From the NCBI RefSeq assembly GCF_900102465.1, contig NZ_FNBW01000003.1:62001-126000 (forward strand): DNA of 64,000 nucleotides, given 5' to 3'. Positions 17,038-26,506 of the stretch are shown here, in pieces. Position 1 is the first letter of the stretch, and each line of letters starts with the position of its first letter. The notes beneath the pieces were generated by a model that was not told where the DNA came from, searched no databases, and worked only from the letters and a program-made list of their open reading frames with translations. The position numbers and the translations under genes were made by a program. This stretch comes from Thalassobaculum litoreum DSM 18839 (lineage in GTDB: Bacteria > Pseudomonadota > Alphaproteobacteria > Thalassobaculales > Thalassobaculaceae).

Positions 17038-17949
17038 ATGACCAGCAAGCCGATCGACCTCAAGCGGCGGGCCGAATGGCTGTCGAAGGCGGGCATCCTG
17101 ACGGAGGCGCTCCCCTTCATGCGCCGATATTCCGGCAAGACGGTCGTCATCAAGTACGGCGGTCACGCCATGGGCGACAACGATCTCGCGCTGAAATTCG
17201 CCGCCGACATGGTCCTGCTGCAGCAGGTCGGCATGAACCCGGTCGTGGTGCATGGCGGCGGCCCGCAGATCGGTAAGATGCTGGAACGGCTGGCGATCAA
17301 GAGCGAGTTCATCGACGGTCTTCGGGTCACCGATCAGGCGACGGTCGAGATCGTCGAGATGGTGCTGTCCGGTGCGATCAACAAAGGCATCGTCGCCGCC
17401 ATCAATCAGGCCGGCGGCCGCGCCATCGGCCTGTCCGGCAAGGACGGCGGCCTGATCCGGGCGGAGAAGCTGCGCCGCACCAAGGTCGATCCCGACAGCA
17501 ACATCGAGAAGGTGCTCGACCTGGGCTTCGTGGGCGAGCCGACCAAGGTGGACGGCTCGCTGCTGAAGTCGCTGGTGTCCCAGAACCTGATCCCGGTGGT
17601 CGCGCCGATCGGTCTCGGCGCCGAGGGCGAGACCTTCAACATCAACGCCGATACGGCCGCCGGCGCCGTCGCCGCCGCGGTCGACGCCAGCCGCTTCATG
17701 CTGCTGACGGACGTGGAGGGGGTGCTGGACAAGGACCGCCGCCTGATCCCGGAGCTTACCGTGCCCCAGGCCCGTGCGCTGATCGCCGACGGCACGATTT
17801 CCGGCGGCATGATCCCGAAGATCGAGACCTGCATCGAAGCCGTCGAAGGCGGCGCCGAAGGGGCGGTGATCATCGACGGCCGGGTCCAGCACGGCGTGCT
17901 GCTGGAACTCTTCACCAGTCACGGCATGGGCACCTGGATCCGCGGCTGA
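17038..17949 (+). CDS. argB: Acetylglutamate kinase
   Basis: 303 residues. It phosphorylates N-acetylglutamate in arginine synthesis. Conserved pieces are VIKYGGHAM (phosphate binding), [11 protein letters not shown], the acetylglutamate-binding [20 protein letters not shown], and [11 protein letters not shown] with the catalytic Lys. The extended N-terminal helix ([24 protein letters not shown]) is of the type found in arginine-feedback-inhibited hexameric kinases, so feedback control by arginine is likely. Start ATG 17038 has GGAAGGAG five bases upstream; a TTG at 17020 is in frame but less likely. It converges on the DUF2336 gene. Confidence 0.96.
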   Translation: MTSKPIDLKRRAEWLSKAGILTEALPFMRRYSGKTVVIKYGGHAMGDNDLALKFAADMVLLQQVGMNPVVVHGGGPQIGKMLERLAIKSEFIDGLRVTDQATVEIVEMVLSGAINKGIVAAINQAGGRAIGLSGKDGGLIRAEKLRRTKVDPDSNIEKVLDLGFVGEPTKVDGSLLKSLVSQNLIPVVAPIGLGAEGETFNINADTAAGAVAAAVDASRFMLLTDVEGVLDKDRRLIPELTVPQARALIADGTISGGMIPKIETCIEAVEGGAEGAVIIDGRVQHGVLLELFTSHGMGTWIRG

Positions 17950-17983
17950 CCCGGACCCGCCCCACGATCTTCTCTAGCGGCGG

Positions 17984-19219
17984 TCAGGCGCTCTGGCCGC
18001 CGTCGAACATGCCGAGCTGCCAGAGCATGTCCTCTTCGCTGAGCGGATAGCTGCCGCGCTGACCGCGCAGCATGTCCCGGTCGGCGATATAGGCGAGGCG
18101 CTGCTGGAGCTGCTCGGCGAAGCCCATGCTGAGCCCGGCCTTCCAGGACAGGGCGGTCACCGCCTTGGCGCTGCCCGAATTCAGGATCGAGTGGACGATC
18201 GGCTCCTTGTAGCCGGTGCGCACCGCCAGGGACGAGATCACCTTGGCGCGGCGGCCCGAGGCCACGGCCTGGGCCAGGTCGTCCTCCGACAATCCGCCGC
18301 CCTGGCTCTGGCCGCCGCCTTCCTCCAGCCGCTGGGCCATCACCGTCTGCAGGTGCTTGGACGTCTCCGGGTCGAGGTCCGAGCGCTTGGAGAGCTGCTC
18401 GACCAGGGCGTTGGCGACGAATTCCGAGAGCTTTCCGATCTGCCGGCCCGCCAGCTTCGGGCGTGAGACCAGCGGCGCGTGCCAGCTCGGCTTCGGCGGC
18501 GCACTCTCGATCAGCCGGTCCAGAGTTTCCTCGCGGATCTGGGCGGACTCGTTGCCGAGCAGCACGGCGATCGCCGCGTCGTCGCCGCTGGTGGCGATCG
18601 CGTCGGTGACCTTGGAGGAGACGCCCTGGCGTCGGGAGATCGCGCTGACGGACCCGGTGTGCGACGGCTCGTTGATGACGTCCACCAGGAAGTCGTCGCT
18701 CAGCAGGCTGGAATGCTCCAGCACCGGCCCCGCCACCTCGATGGCGGCGTCGCGGGCCAGCACCTCGATCACGCCGGTGATCACCTCGGGCGGTGCGCTA
18801 TCCACGTCCTTGATCGATTCCGCCAGCCGGGCGCGCACCTTGACCGCCGCGTCCAGGGCCAGCGCCTCCAGCATGTTGATGGTCAGCAGCCGCTGCGGGC
18901 CACGACGCTCGTCGATCACGTCGGGGGCGAGAACGCCGATCTTCTCGGCGACCGCGCAGCGCACGGCCTCGTCGTCGTCCTGGGCCAGGAAATCATCGGC
19001 CTGGCGCGGCGTGTTGATGTTGGCGGCGACCACCCGGCGCACGGCAGGGTCGGCATCCTCGGCCAGGAAGAACAGCAGTTCCGGCGGCACGTCGCTGCGC
19101 GCGGCCAGCGTGCAGCGTTCGGGCACGGTGCCGGTGCGCGCGATCTCCATCGACTGGGCGAGGGTCTGCTTGTCGGCGGTCTGGTCGTCGGACCGGCGGC
19201 GCGGTGTCGGCTTGGTCAC
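17984..19219 (-). CDS. DUF2336 domain protein (HEAT-like repeat)
   Basis: 411 residues, soluble. The N-terminal half consists of helical pairs with recurring patterns such as DADPAVRRVVAANI, DDDEAVRCAVAEKIGVLAP and DAAVKVRARLAESIKD, a HEAT-like solenoid typical of DUF2336. The C-terminal half is also helical, with a stretch LSWKAGLSMGFAEQLQQRLAYI. DUF2336 proteins are widespread in alphaproteobacteria, often beside signalling genes, but have no established biochemical role. The gene begins six bases after the stop of the diguanylate cyclase gene on the same strand, so the two are probably one operon; a scaffold or receptor role in c-di-GMP signalling is an inference from that. Confidence 0.85.
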   Translation of the reverse strand: MTKPTPRRRSDDQTADKQTLAQSMEIARTGTVPERCTLAARSDVPPELLFFLAEDADPAVRRVVAANINTPRQADDFLAQDDDEAVRCAVAEKIGVLAPDVIDERRGPQRLLTINMLEALALDAAVKVRARLAESIKDVDSAPPEVITGVIEVLARDAAIEVAGPVLEHSSLLSDDFLVDVINEPSHTGSVSAISRRQGVSSKVTDAIATSGDDAAIAVLLGNESAQIREETLDRLIESAPPKPSWHAPLVSRPKLAGRQIGKLSEFVANALVEQLSKRSDLDPETSKHLQTVMAQRLEEGGGQSQGGGLSEDDLAQAVASGRRAKVISSLAVRTGYKEPIVHSILNSGSAKAVTALSWKAGLSMGFAEQLQQRLAYIADRDMLRGQRGSYPLSEEDMLWQLGMFDGGQSA

Positions 19220-19225
19220 GGTTCC

Positions 19226-20929
19226 TCACCCATGCGGTTCGTTGGCGGCTTTGGCGTCGGCGTCCGGAGCGATCCGGTACCAGCCTTTTCCACCATGCTT
19301 GATTTCGTACATCACTGCGTCGGCCCGTTCGATCAGGTGCTGGCGGCTCTCGCCGGATCCGGGGAGATAGATCGCCATGCCGATGGACAGGCCGACGGGA
19401 TGGTCCGGTGTTCCCGAATACTGCAGCAGTTCCTTGCCGGTCTCCAAGATCCACTCTGCACGGGCGGGCGCGTCCGGTGCGCCGACCCCCTCCATCCACA
19501 GGGCGAACTCGTCGCCGCCGAGACGGGCGATCAGGTCGCCGGGCCTGGCCTGGCGGTTCAGGATGTCGGACAGATGGATCAGCGCCTGATCCCCGACCTG
19601 ATGCCCCTTGGTGTCGTTGACCTTCTTGAAGTTGTCCAGGTCGACATAGGTGAGCGTCCCGGGGGTCGGGTCGCCGGCGGCCAGCCGCCGGGTGATTGCG
19701 TCGTCGAAGGCCCGGCGGTTCAGCAGGCCGGTCATGGCATCGGTGGTCGACAGCCGCTCCAGATGCTGGTGGGCGGCGGCCTGATGCAGGGCGATGCCGA
19801 GCTGGTCCGACAGGTCGGCGATCAGCCGGGCGTCGTCGTCGCTCCAGTCCGCGGTGTCTCCGACCCGCCACAGCATCACGGCCCCGTTGATCTCGTGGTG
19901 GTGCGACAGTTGGTGGGCGAGGGCCGCCCCGATGTCATAGGCCTCGACCACCGGTTCCCGGCTCGCCGTGATGCGCTCGCGCATCTCCTCCACGATGGCG
20001 CCGGGCACGGGAATGCCCACCGCGGCGGCCAGCCGCATGCCGGCGCCGGGCAGGATCCGGTAGACCGAGCAGCCGTCCGCATTGCCGCCGCGGAACACCG
20101 CCTCGGCGGCGATGGACAGCATCCGGTCGGGATCGGTCTCGTCGCGGATCGCCCGCATGATATGGGCGGTCAGCCGCTGGCGCGCGCCGACCCGGGCCAG
20201 CTCCATGTCGCGCTGGCGGTCGTCGGTCACGTCGCGGCACACCCCGCGCGCGCCGGCCCAGCTTCCATCCGGCGCGTAGAGGGGCGCGGCGGCCGTTTCC
20301 AGCCGCGCTTCGCTGCCATCGGCCCGCCGGAAGGTGATCTCCATCTCCTGGCGCGCCTCGCGGGTCTGGAACGGGCTGTCGACGGTGACGCCGGGCGGGG
20401 CGATCAGGAAGCCGTTGGCCCGCCGGCCGATCAGGTCGGCCGCCGCCCATCCGATGCCGCCATGGGGCGAGACGAAGACGAAGCGGCCCTGGGCGTCGGT
20501 CTCCCAGACGAGGTCGGCGGAGATTTCCACCAGATCGCGGTAGCGCTGGCGCGAGTCGACCAGGGCGGAGCGCAGGTTGCGGTCGACCGAGACGTCGCGG
20601 CCGATCAGCAGGACCGCGCCGTCCTCGCCCACGGGCATGGCCGAGAAGCTGGTGGCGCTCGTCGACGCGCCGTCGGTGTCGCGCGATTCGATCACCGCGG
20701 AGATGCCGCGTCCGGCACGTCGGGCCTCGGCGATCAGCGAGCCGATATCGGGAAGGTCGCCCAGCCGGCGGGCGAGATCCGCTCCGGCCATGTTGCGGGC
20801 CTGCACGCCGTTGTCGCTGCCGACCAGGATCGCGGGACCGTCGGCCAAGGCGAACGGGCCGGTCGACACCATTCTCGCGACCAGTGCCTCTTCCGGTGCT
20901 TCAACGGCCGTCTCGCCCGATCCGCTCAT
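19226..20929 (-). CDS. Diguanylate cyclase with PAS and GAF sensor domains
   Basis: 567 residues, no membrane segment. An N-terminal PAS-like region (about 25-115) leads to a second, clearer PAS domain (about 125-245, RYRDLVEISADLVWETDAQGRFVFVSP, ending GVCRDVTDDRQ), a GAF-like domain (about 255-410), and a GGDEF domain with RLGGDEFALW at 469-478. The active-site loop GGDEF is intact, so c-di-GMP synthesis from two GTP is expected. An RPGD at 462-465, five residues before GGDEF, is a product-inhibition I-site. The signal is unknown, probably cytosolic. It is transcribed with the DUF2336 gene, from a 224-base divergent region shared with the HAD nucleotidase. Confidence 0.93.
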   Translation of the reverse strand: MSGSGETAVEAPEEALVARMVSTGPFALADGPAILVGSDNGVQARNMAGADLARRLGDLPDIGSLIAEARRAGRGISAVIESRDTDGASTSATSFSAMPVGEDGAVLLIGRDVSVDRNLRSALVDSRQRYRDLVEISADLVWETDAQGRFVFVSPHGGIGWAAADLIGRRANGFLIAPPGVTVDSPFQTREARQEMEITFRRADGSEARLETAAAPLYAPDGSWAGARGVCRDVTDDRQRDMELARVGARQRLTAHIMRAIRDETDPDRMLSIAAEAVFRGGNADGCSVYRILPGAGMRLAAAVGIPVPGAIVEEMRERITASREPVVEAYDIGAALAHQLSHHHEINGAVMLWRVGDTADWSDDDARLIADLSDQLGIALHQAAAHQHLERLSTTDAMTGLLNRRAFDDAITRRLAAGDPTPGTLTYVDLDNFKKVNDTKGHQVGDQALIHLSDILNRQARPGDLIARLGGDEFALWMEGVGAPDAPARAEWILETGKELLQYSGTPDHPVGLSIGMAIYLPGSGESRQHLIERADAVMYEIKHGGKGWYRIAPDADAKAANEPHG

Positions 20930-21010
20930 GCGTCCACCTTACCCGGTCACCGCTCGATCCGCATTCCACTGCATTATCGTCATGGCAGCGGACCCGCTCC
21001 AGGTCTAGTG

Positions 21011-21076
21011 CATTTGTCGCAAATGGTGCCGGGGCGGGCCGTGGCGAGACGGTGACTGGGGCGAGACGGTGACGGG
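21011..21076. repeat. Short palindrome and 17-base tandem repeat in divergent promoter region
   Basis: Between the diguanylate cyclase and the HAD nucleotidase, CATTTG-TCG-CAAATG (21011-21025) is a perfect 6-bp palindrome, and GGCGAGACGGTGAC(T/G)GG occurs twice in direct tandem at 21043-21059 and 21060-21076. Either could be an operator, but no known regulator is recognised. Confidence 0.4.
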
Positions 21077-21153
21077 GGCGGGCATCGTGGGTATTGTCGC
21101 GAACAGCCTGGGACCAGCGCGCCCAGATCCCCACCCGGTGCCCAGGACGCTGC

Positions 21154-21825
21154 ATGCTCGCCAAGACCATCGACTGCTGGATCTTCGATCTCGACAACAC
21201 GCTGTACCCGGCGCGTTCCAACCTGTTCGTCCAGGTCTCCGCCCGGATGACCGAGTTCATCAAGGAGCGCTTCGATCTGGAGCACGAGCCGGCCCGCGAG
21301 CTGCAGCGCGACCTGTTCCGGCGCCACGGCACCACCCTGCGTGGGCTGATGACCGAGCATGGGGTCGACCCGGCCCCGTTCCTCGACTTCGTGCATGACA
21401 TCGATGTCAGCATCATCGACCCGGCGCCGGAGCTGGACGACCTGCTGACCCGGCTGCCCGGGCGCAAGGTGATCTACACCAACGGCTCGGTCGGCCATTT
21501 CGAGCGGGTGGCCAAGCGCCTGGGCGTCGACCACCATTTCGACCATGTCTATGACATCGTCGCCTCCGACTATTCGCCGAAGCCGGACCCGGTGCCCTAC
21601 GACAAGCTGATCAGGCTGCTGGACATCGATCCGACGCGCACCGCGATGGTCGAGGACATGGCCAAGAACCTGAAGCCGGCGGCCGATCTCGGCATGACGA
21701 CGGTCTGGCTGAAGAGCGATTTCGACTGGGCGACCGACGGCGCCGACCAGCCCCATGTGCATCATGTGGCCGAGGATGTGATCAGCTTCCTGCGCACCGT
21801 CGTCGACTCCGACGCACAGTCGTGA
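21154..21825 (+). CDS. Pyrimidine 5'-nucleotidase (HAD superfamily)
   Basis: 223 residues. HAD motif I is WIFDLDNTLYP at 9-19 (nucleophile Asp 12), motif II is VIYTNGS, motif III is the Lys in SPKPDPVPY and motif IV is VEDMAKNLKPA. The DLDNTLYP form and length match the SDT1/pyrimidine 5'-nucleotidase subgroup that dephosphorylates UMP/CMP or similar. In Rhodospirillales this gene typically precedes dapD, as here (87 bases away). Start ATG 21154 is preferred over one 60 bases upstream because it places the nucleophile near the N-terminus as usual. Confidence 0.9.
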   Translation: MLAKTIDCWIFDLDNTLYPARSNLFVQVSARMTEFIKERFDLEHEPARELQRDLFRRHGTTLRGLMTEHGVDPAPFLDFVHDIDVSIIDPAPELDDLLTRLPGRKVIYTNGSVGHFERVAKRLGVDHHFDHVYDIVASDYSPKPDPVPYDKLIRLLDIDPTRTAMVEDMAKNLKPAADLGMTTVWLKSDFDWATDGADQPHVHHVAEDVISFLRTVVDSDAQS

Positions 21826-21836
21826 CGCGCATCGCG

Positions 21837-21865
21837 TTGACAGCCTTCCGGCCCCCCGCCATTGT
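21837..21865 (+). promoter_or_regulatory. Putative promoter for dapD
   Basis: TTGACA at 21837-21842, 17 bases, then CATTGT at 21860-21865, lying 48 bases before the dapD ATG. The -35 box is perfect; the -10 box is weak. Confidence 0.5.
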
Positions 21866-21912
21866 GCCGCGGACCTGCGGAATTCCGACCTTTCGACAAG
21901 AGCCGAGACCCC

Positions 21913-22770
<858 letters not shown>

Positions 22771-22787
22771 TCGCGAGGAGCACCGAC

Positions 22788-23990
22788 ATGTCGGCGTCCC
22801 CCCGGGCCGGCTCAGCTTCCGCCACCTCAACCTCGGCGGACACCGCGGCGCGCCTCGATCCGGTCGAGGTCGCGGCGGGTCTGATCCGCTGCCCCAGCGT
22901 CACCCCGGAGGAGGGCGGCGCCCTCGACCTGCTGCAGTCGCTGCTGGAACCGATGGGCTTCGCCTGCCACCGCCTGCGGTTCGAGGCGGAGGGGACCCCG
23001 GCGATCGACAATCTCTATGCCCGACGCGGCACCGAGGCGCCGCATCTCTGCTTCGCCGGCCACACGGACGTGGTCCCGGTCGGTGACGCCGCGGCCTGGA
23101 GCAAGGGGCCGTTCGACGGCACCGTCGCCGACGACCGGCTCTGGGGCCGCGGGGCTGCCGACATGAAGGGCGGCATCGCCGCCTTCGTCGCCGCGGTCGA
23201 CCGCTATCTGGCGTCGGGCGAGGGCAGGGGCTCCATCAGCCTGCTGATCACCGGCGACGAGGAAGGTCCCGCCGTCAACGGCACCACCAAGGTGCTGGAC
23301 TGGATGGAGGCCAACGGCGAGATCCCCGACATGTGCATCGTGGGCGAGCCGACCAATCCGACCGCCATGGGCGACATGATGAAGATCGGCCGGCGCGGCT
23401 CCTTCACCGGCCGCCTCACGGTGCACGGGACCCAGGGCCATGTGGCCTATCCGCATCTGGCGGAGAACCCGGTCCACGGCCTGATCCGCCTGCTGGAACC
23501 CTTCGCCCACGGCACGCTGGACGAGGGCACGGCGCATTTCCCGCCGACCACGATGTCGGTGACCACCATCGACGTGGGCAACCCCGCCAACAACGTGATC
23601 CCGGCGGAGGCGCGGGCCACCTTCAACGTGCGCTTCAACGACGCCCATTCCTCGGCCTCGCTGGAGAAGATGTTCCGCGACAGCTTCGACCAGAAGGGTG
23701 TGCGCTACGACATGGAGACCGAGTGCTCGGGCGAGAGTTTCGTCACCGAGCCCGGGGCGCTGTCCGACATGATCTCCGAGGCGAGCTTCGCCGTCACCGG
23801 CCGGCAGCCGGAGCTCAGCACCACCGGCGGCACCTCCGACGCGCGCTTCATCAAGCGGCTCTGCCCGGTGGTGGAGTTCGGGCTGGTGGGCCAGACCATG
23901 CACAAGGTGGACGAGCATGTCGCCGTCGCCGATATCCGGACGCTGACCGACATCTACGCGGCCGTCCTGGACCGCGCGTTGGGCGGCTAG
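22788..23990 (+). CDS. dapE: Succinyl-diaminopimelate desuccinylase
   Basis: 400 residues. This M20 family di-zinc hydrolase releases LL-diaminopimelate. Metal and catalytic motifs are visible: [23 protein letters not shown], the general base in [17 protein letters not shown], and the late His in [11 protein letters not shown]. The first 20 residues are an unusually Ser/Ala/Thr-rich extension ([20 protein letters not shown]) compared with typical DapE; ATG 22788 has GAGGAG eight bases upstream, so the extension is probably translated. It ends four bases before the next gene, which is likely co-transcribed. Confidence 0.96.
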   Translation: MSASPRAGSASATSTSADTAARLDPVEVAAGLIRCPSVTPEEGGALDLLQSLLEPMGFACHRLRFEAEGTPAIDNLYARRGTEAPHLCFAGHTDVVPVGDAAAWSKGPFDGTVADDRLWGRGAADMKGGIAAFVAAVDRYLASGEGRGSISLLITGDEEGPAVNGTTKVLDWMEANGEIPDMCIVGEPTNPTAMGDMMKIGRRGSFTGRLTVHGTQGHVAYPHLAENPVHGLIRLLEPFAHGTLDEGTAHFPPTTMSVTTIDVGNPANNVIPAEARATFNVRFNDAHSSASLEKMFRDSFDQKGVRYDMETECSGESFVTEPGALSDMISEASFAVTGRQPELSTTGGTSDARFIKRLCPVVEFGLVGQTMHKVDEHVAVADIRTLTDIYAAVLDRALGG

Positions 23991-23994
23991 GGCC

Positions 23995-24570
23995 ATGGCG
24001 TTGCCGCCGATCCCCACCCAGCCGGAGGTCGTCGCCTCGGTCTACGGGACGTGGCGGCTGCTGCTCGGCGACCGGGGCGGCCTGAGCTATTTCGGGACCG
24101 GACCTTCCGGGTTCTGGCGGTCCTGCTGGGTGCTCGCCGCCGTGCTGCCGCTGAACCTGCTGATCTACATGATCCAGTCGAGCGCGAGCGACGCGCCGTT
24201 CTCCCTCGGTCTGCTGGCGCTGGTCGGCTTCACCGTCGTCATCGCCTGGTATGGCTATGCGCTGGCGGTGCATTACGTGCTGCCGTCCATCGACCGGGCG
24301 GAGCGGTACTACGACTACATGATCCCGGAATTCTGGTCGTCCCTGCCGACCGTGGTGATCCAATTCGCCGCCATCGCCCTGGCGACGAGCGACGTCCTGC
24401 CCGGCTCCCTGGGCAAGGTGCTGACCATCGCCTCGTTCGGCGGCGCCCTCTGGCTGCGGGCGCAGATCATCCGCCTGTCGCTGGATGTCAGCTACGGCGT
24501 GTCGGTCGGGCTGGTGGTCGGCAGCCTGGTGTTCAACGCGGTGCTCGCGGCGATCCTGATCCCAGGCTGA
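23995..24570 (+). CDS. Integral membrane protein of unknown function
   Basis: 191 residues with about five hydrophobic segments (around 43-60, 70-95, 118-135, 140-155 and 168-190). A short soluble N-terminus with VVASVYGTWRLLLGDRGGLSYF precedes the first segment. It vaguely resembles the Yip1/RDD-like small membrane proteins of alphaproteobacteria, but no diagnostic motif is present and I do not name it. It begins four bases after the dapE stop, so it is translated from the dapDE transcript. A REP-like palindrome lies 16 bases after its stop, before the convergent ytoQ gene. Confidence 0.75.
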   Translation: MALPPIPTQPEVVASVYGTWRLLLGDRGGLSYFGTGPSGFWRSCWVLAAVLPLNLLIYMIQSSASDAPFSLGLLALVGFTVVIAWYGYALAVHYVLPSIDRAERYYDYMIPEFWSSLPTVVIQFAAIALATSDVLPGSLGKVLTIASFGGALWLRAQIIRLSLDVSYGVSVGLVVGSLVFNAVLAAILIPG

Positions 24571-24586
24571 TTCCCAGGACCAGTTT

Positions 24587-24613
24587 CACTCCCCGGACTT
24601 GTTCCGGGGAGTG
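24587..24613. repeat. Solo REP-like palindrome, family B
   Basis: CACTCCCCGGACTTG-TTCCGGGGAGTG, a 27-base imperfect palindrome between convergent genes. Its two halves equal the outer ends of the longer elements at 3427 and 9146, so it looks like a single REP unit. It could also act as a bidirectional terminator stem. Confidence 0.65.
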
Positions 24614-24646
24614 TGGGAGGCGAGAGGGGGAAGAGGTACGAGCCTC

Positions 24647-25102
24647 TCACCCCGGCAGTTTGCCGGTCAGCACGTAGCACAGGATGTCGACCACCTGTTC
24701 CGGCGTCTCGGCCACCGCCAGGGCGGCGCCATCGACCTCCTTGAGGGCGTGGGTGTGCTCCGGGGCGTGCAGCACCACCAGGGGCGTGCCCAGGGCCGCC
24801 GCATAGCCGGCGTCGAAGGCGGCGTTCCACTGCTTGTACTTCTCGCCGAAGCGCACGACGACCACGTCGGCCTGCTCGATCAGGGTGCGCGTGCGGATGG
24901 CGTTGAGCTTGGCGCCCTTGTGATCCTTCCAGAAGCCGGTCTCCTCCGCGCCCAGGATCGCCACGCCGCAGTCGTCGCTGGCGTCGTGGTCGGTGACGGG
25001 GGCGGAGAAGTCGACATCCAGGCCGGCGGCGCGCGCGCCCTTCTCGATGACGTCGCGCCAGTCGGTGTGGATCTCGCCGGACAGATAGACGGACAGGCTC
25101 AC
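24647..25102 (-). CDS. YtoQ family protein
   Basis: 151 residues, soluble. The start SLSVYLSGEIHTDWRDVIEKGA and middle ILGAEETGFWKDHKGAKLNAIRTRTLIEQADVVVVRFGEKYKQWNAAFDAGYA are strongly characteristic of the YtoQ family, which has a nucleoside 2-deoxyribosyltransferase-like Rossmann fold and no proven activity. GTG 25102 is chosen as start because AAGGAGG stands six bases upstream. The gene is alone, convergent with the membrane protein to its left, and its upstream region to the right is a 404-base gap. Confidence 0.85.
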   Translation of the reverse strand: MSLSVYLSGEIHTDWRDVIEKGARAAGLDVDFSAPVTDHDASDDCGVAILGAEETGFWKDHKGAKLNAIRTRTLIEQADVVVVRFGEKYKQWNAAFDAGYAAALGTPLVVLHAPEHTHALKEVDGAALAVAETPEQVVDILCYVLTGKLPG

Positions 25103-25506
25103 GATTGCCTCCTTGAGGTGTATTGGACGCCTCAGGCCATAGCACATCCGCTGGCCCGGGTCAGGCACCGCCCCGCGGCCGAACCGACGAGGTTTTCGAA
25201 CGGCCGGCAAAAAATCCACGGCGCCCTCCGGCGGATCCGACCGACAGATGCGGGTCGGTGGGCCGCCGGGAGATCCTCGAACCGAGCCGCGCGGACGCCC
25301 GGAGAGGCTGCGCTAACTGTCTGAAAATGATCGTAAAACGAGTGAAGGCCTGGAGACTTATCTCCAGGCCTTCCTTTACTCGCATTCCGAACCGGGCATC
25401 AGGTGGGGAGAGGGGGACGTGCCCCGATCCGAAAGCACTTCTAACTTAGGCGTTCTTTCTGTAATGTGCAATAGAAAATTTTGTTTCAGATTGAAAGGCT
25501 GAAGCG
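25103..25506. other. 404-base intergenic region with a strong hairpin; possible small RNA
   Basis: No credible protein gene lies between ytoQ (minus) and the 77-aa gene (plus). The left part carries the ytoQ ribosome site. The centre has the perfect hairpin at 25339-25383 and the right part is AT-rich (25445-25500, e.g. GAAAATTTTG), a likely promoter of the 77-aa gene. Because the hairpin would end a plus-strand transcript that contains no gene, a small RNA between about 25150 and 25380 is possible. Confidence 0.4.
25339..25383 (+). terminator. Long perfect hairpin, probable terminator of an unassigned transcript
   Basis: AAGGCCTGGAGA (25345-25356) and TCTCCAGGCCTT (25361-25372) form a perfect 12-bp stem with loop CTTA. 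Flanking CGAGT and ACTCG can extend it. A pyrimidine run (CCTTT) follows on the plus strand and CGTTTTAC on the minus strand, so direction is not certain. Confidence 0.6.
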
Positions 25507-25740
25507 GTGAAACGGAGAGTGTTTACACGCCGCCGCCACGCCGAGATCGTGGCCCGCAGGCGGCTGCGGATGGCGACATGGCTGGGGGCGCCACTGGCAC
25601 TGGGGGCCTTGGGGTGGGAAATCCTGGAAGGCGGCGGAATGCCTGCCATCGGGACCGTTGCGGCGGTCGCGGTGGTGGTGGCGTATACGGTCGCGCTGCT
25701 GCGGATCCACGACCTGACGGGGGAGTGGACGTTCTTCTAG
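25507..25740 (+). CDS. Small membrane protein of unknown function (77 aa)
   Basis: 77 residues starting with GTG 25507. A very basic N-terminus (MKRRVFTRRRHAEIVARRRLRM) precedes two hydrophobic segments (about 24-37 and 46-66) and a short end, IHDLTGEWTFF. The positive-inside rule puts the N-terminus in the cytoplasm. Not recognised. Support for being real: an AT-rich upstream promoter-like region, consistent codon use, and a perfect terminator-like hairpin straddling its stop codon. It converges on the terC-family gene 19 bases away. Confidence 0.55.
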   Translation: MKRRVFTRRRHAEIVARRRLRMATWLGAPLALGALGWEILEGGGMPAIGTVAAVAVVVAYTVALLRIHDLTGEWTFF

Positions 25741-25749
25741 AACGTCCAC
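25725..25749 (+). terminator. Perfect 11-bp hairpin over the stop codon of the 77-aa gene
   Basis: GTGGACGTTCT (25725-25735) and AGAACGTCCAC (25739-25749) pair perfectly around a 3-base loop; the TAG stop is inside the stem. It probably ends the plus-strand transcript before it runs into the convergent TerC-family gene. Confidence 0.55.
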
Positions 25750-25759
25750 CTCGCCGACT

Positions 25760-26506
25760 TTAGGTTTTTAAAGTCTGGCCCTTGCGGCGGTTTCGACGCG
25801 CCAATTGGTTGAGCGCCTCCACGGCGATGGCGAAGCCGATCGCCGCGTAGAGATAGCCGCGCGGGATGTGGAACTGCAGCCCGTCGGCGACCAGGGCCAC
25901 GCCGATCAGCATCAGAAACGACAGGGCCAGCATCTTCGAGGTCGGGTGCTTGTGGATGAAGTCGGCGATCGCGCCGGCCGCCGCCATCATCACGCCGATG
26001 GACACCACCACGGCGGCCACCATTACCTCGATATGCTCGACCATGCCGATGGCGGTCAGGATCGAGTCGACGCTGAACACCATGTCCAGCGCCATGATCT
26101 GGATGACCACGCTGGTGAAGCCGGCCGAGATCCCCTTTTTGGGACCCTGATCCTCTTCGTCGCCCTCGACGGTCTTGTGGATCTCCAGGGTGGCCTTCGC
26201 CAGCAGGAAGGCGCCGCCGGCGATCAGGATCAGATCCCGCCAGGACAGATCCACCCCCTGAACCGAGAACGCCACCGCCGTCAGCCCGATCACCCAGGTG
26301 ATCGCGAAAAGCAGGGCGATGCGCATGACCAGCGCGCCGGCCAGCCCGATCGTTCTGCCGAGCGGCCGCTGCTTCTCCGGCAGCCGGTTGGCGATGATCG
26401 AGACGAAGACGACATTGTCGATGCCGAGCACGATCTCCATCAGGGTGAGGGTCAGGAAGCTGGCCCAGACGGTCGGGTCGGCAAGAAGGTCCATCATCAC
26501 GCTCAA
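25760..26506 (-). CDS. TerC family integral membrane protein
   Basis: 248 residues with seven or so membrane helices. Family signatures are the acidic membrane motifs MEIVLGIDNVVFVSIIANRLP in the first helices and ALDMVFSVDSILTAIGM in the middle, whose Asp residues probably bind metal ions. TerC/Alx proteins are implicated in Mn(II) export or in metallating exported enzymes rather than tellurite resistance itself. The ATG overlaps the leuD stop by four bases (26503-26506), so it is translated with leuD although functionally unrelated. It converges on the 77-aa gene. Confidence 0.92.
   Translation of the reverse strand: MSVMMDLLADPTVWASFLTLTLMEIVLGIDNVVFVSIIANRLPEKQRPLGRTIGLAGALVMRIALLFAITWVIGLTAVAFSVQGVDLSWRDLILIAGGAFLLAKATLEIHKTVEGDEEDQGPKKGISAGFTSVVIQIMALDMVFSVDSILTAIGMVEHIEVMVAAVVVSIGVMMAAAGAIADFIHKHPTSKMLALSFLMLIGVALVADGLQFHIPRGYLYAAIGFAIAVEALNQLARRNRRKGQTLKT

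Noticed and set aside
18479-21055. An 858-codon plus-strand open frame across the DUF2336 and GGDEF genes
   Set aside because: It runs antisense through two well-supported genes and their junction; no recognisable domain.
25123-25449. 108-codon open frame in the gap upstream of ytoQ
   Set aside because: Low-complexity Arg/Pro-rich translation running through the hairpin; no ribosome site.
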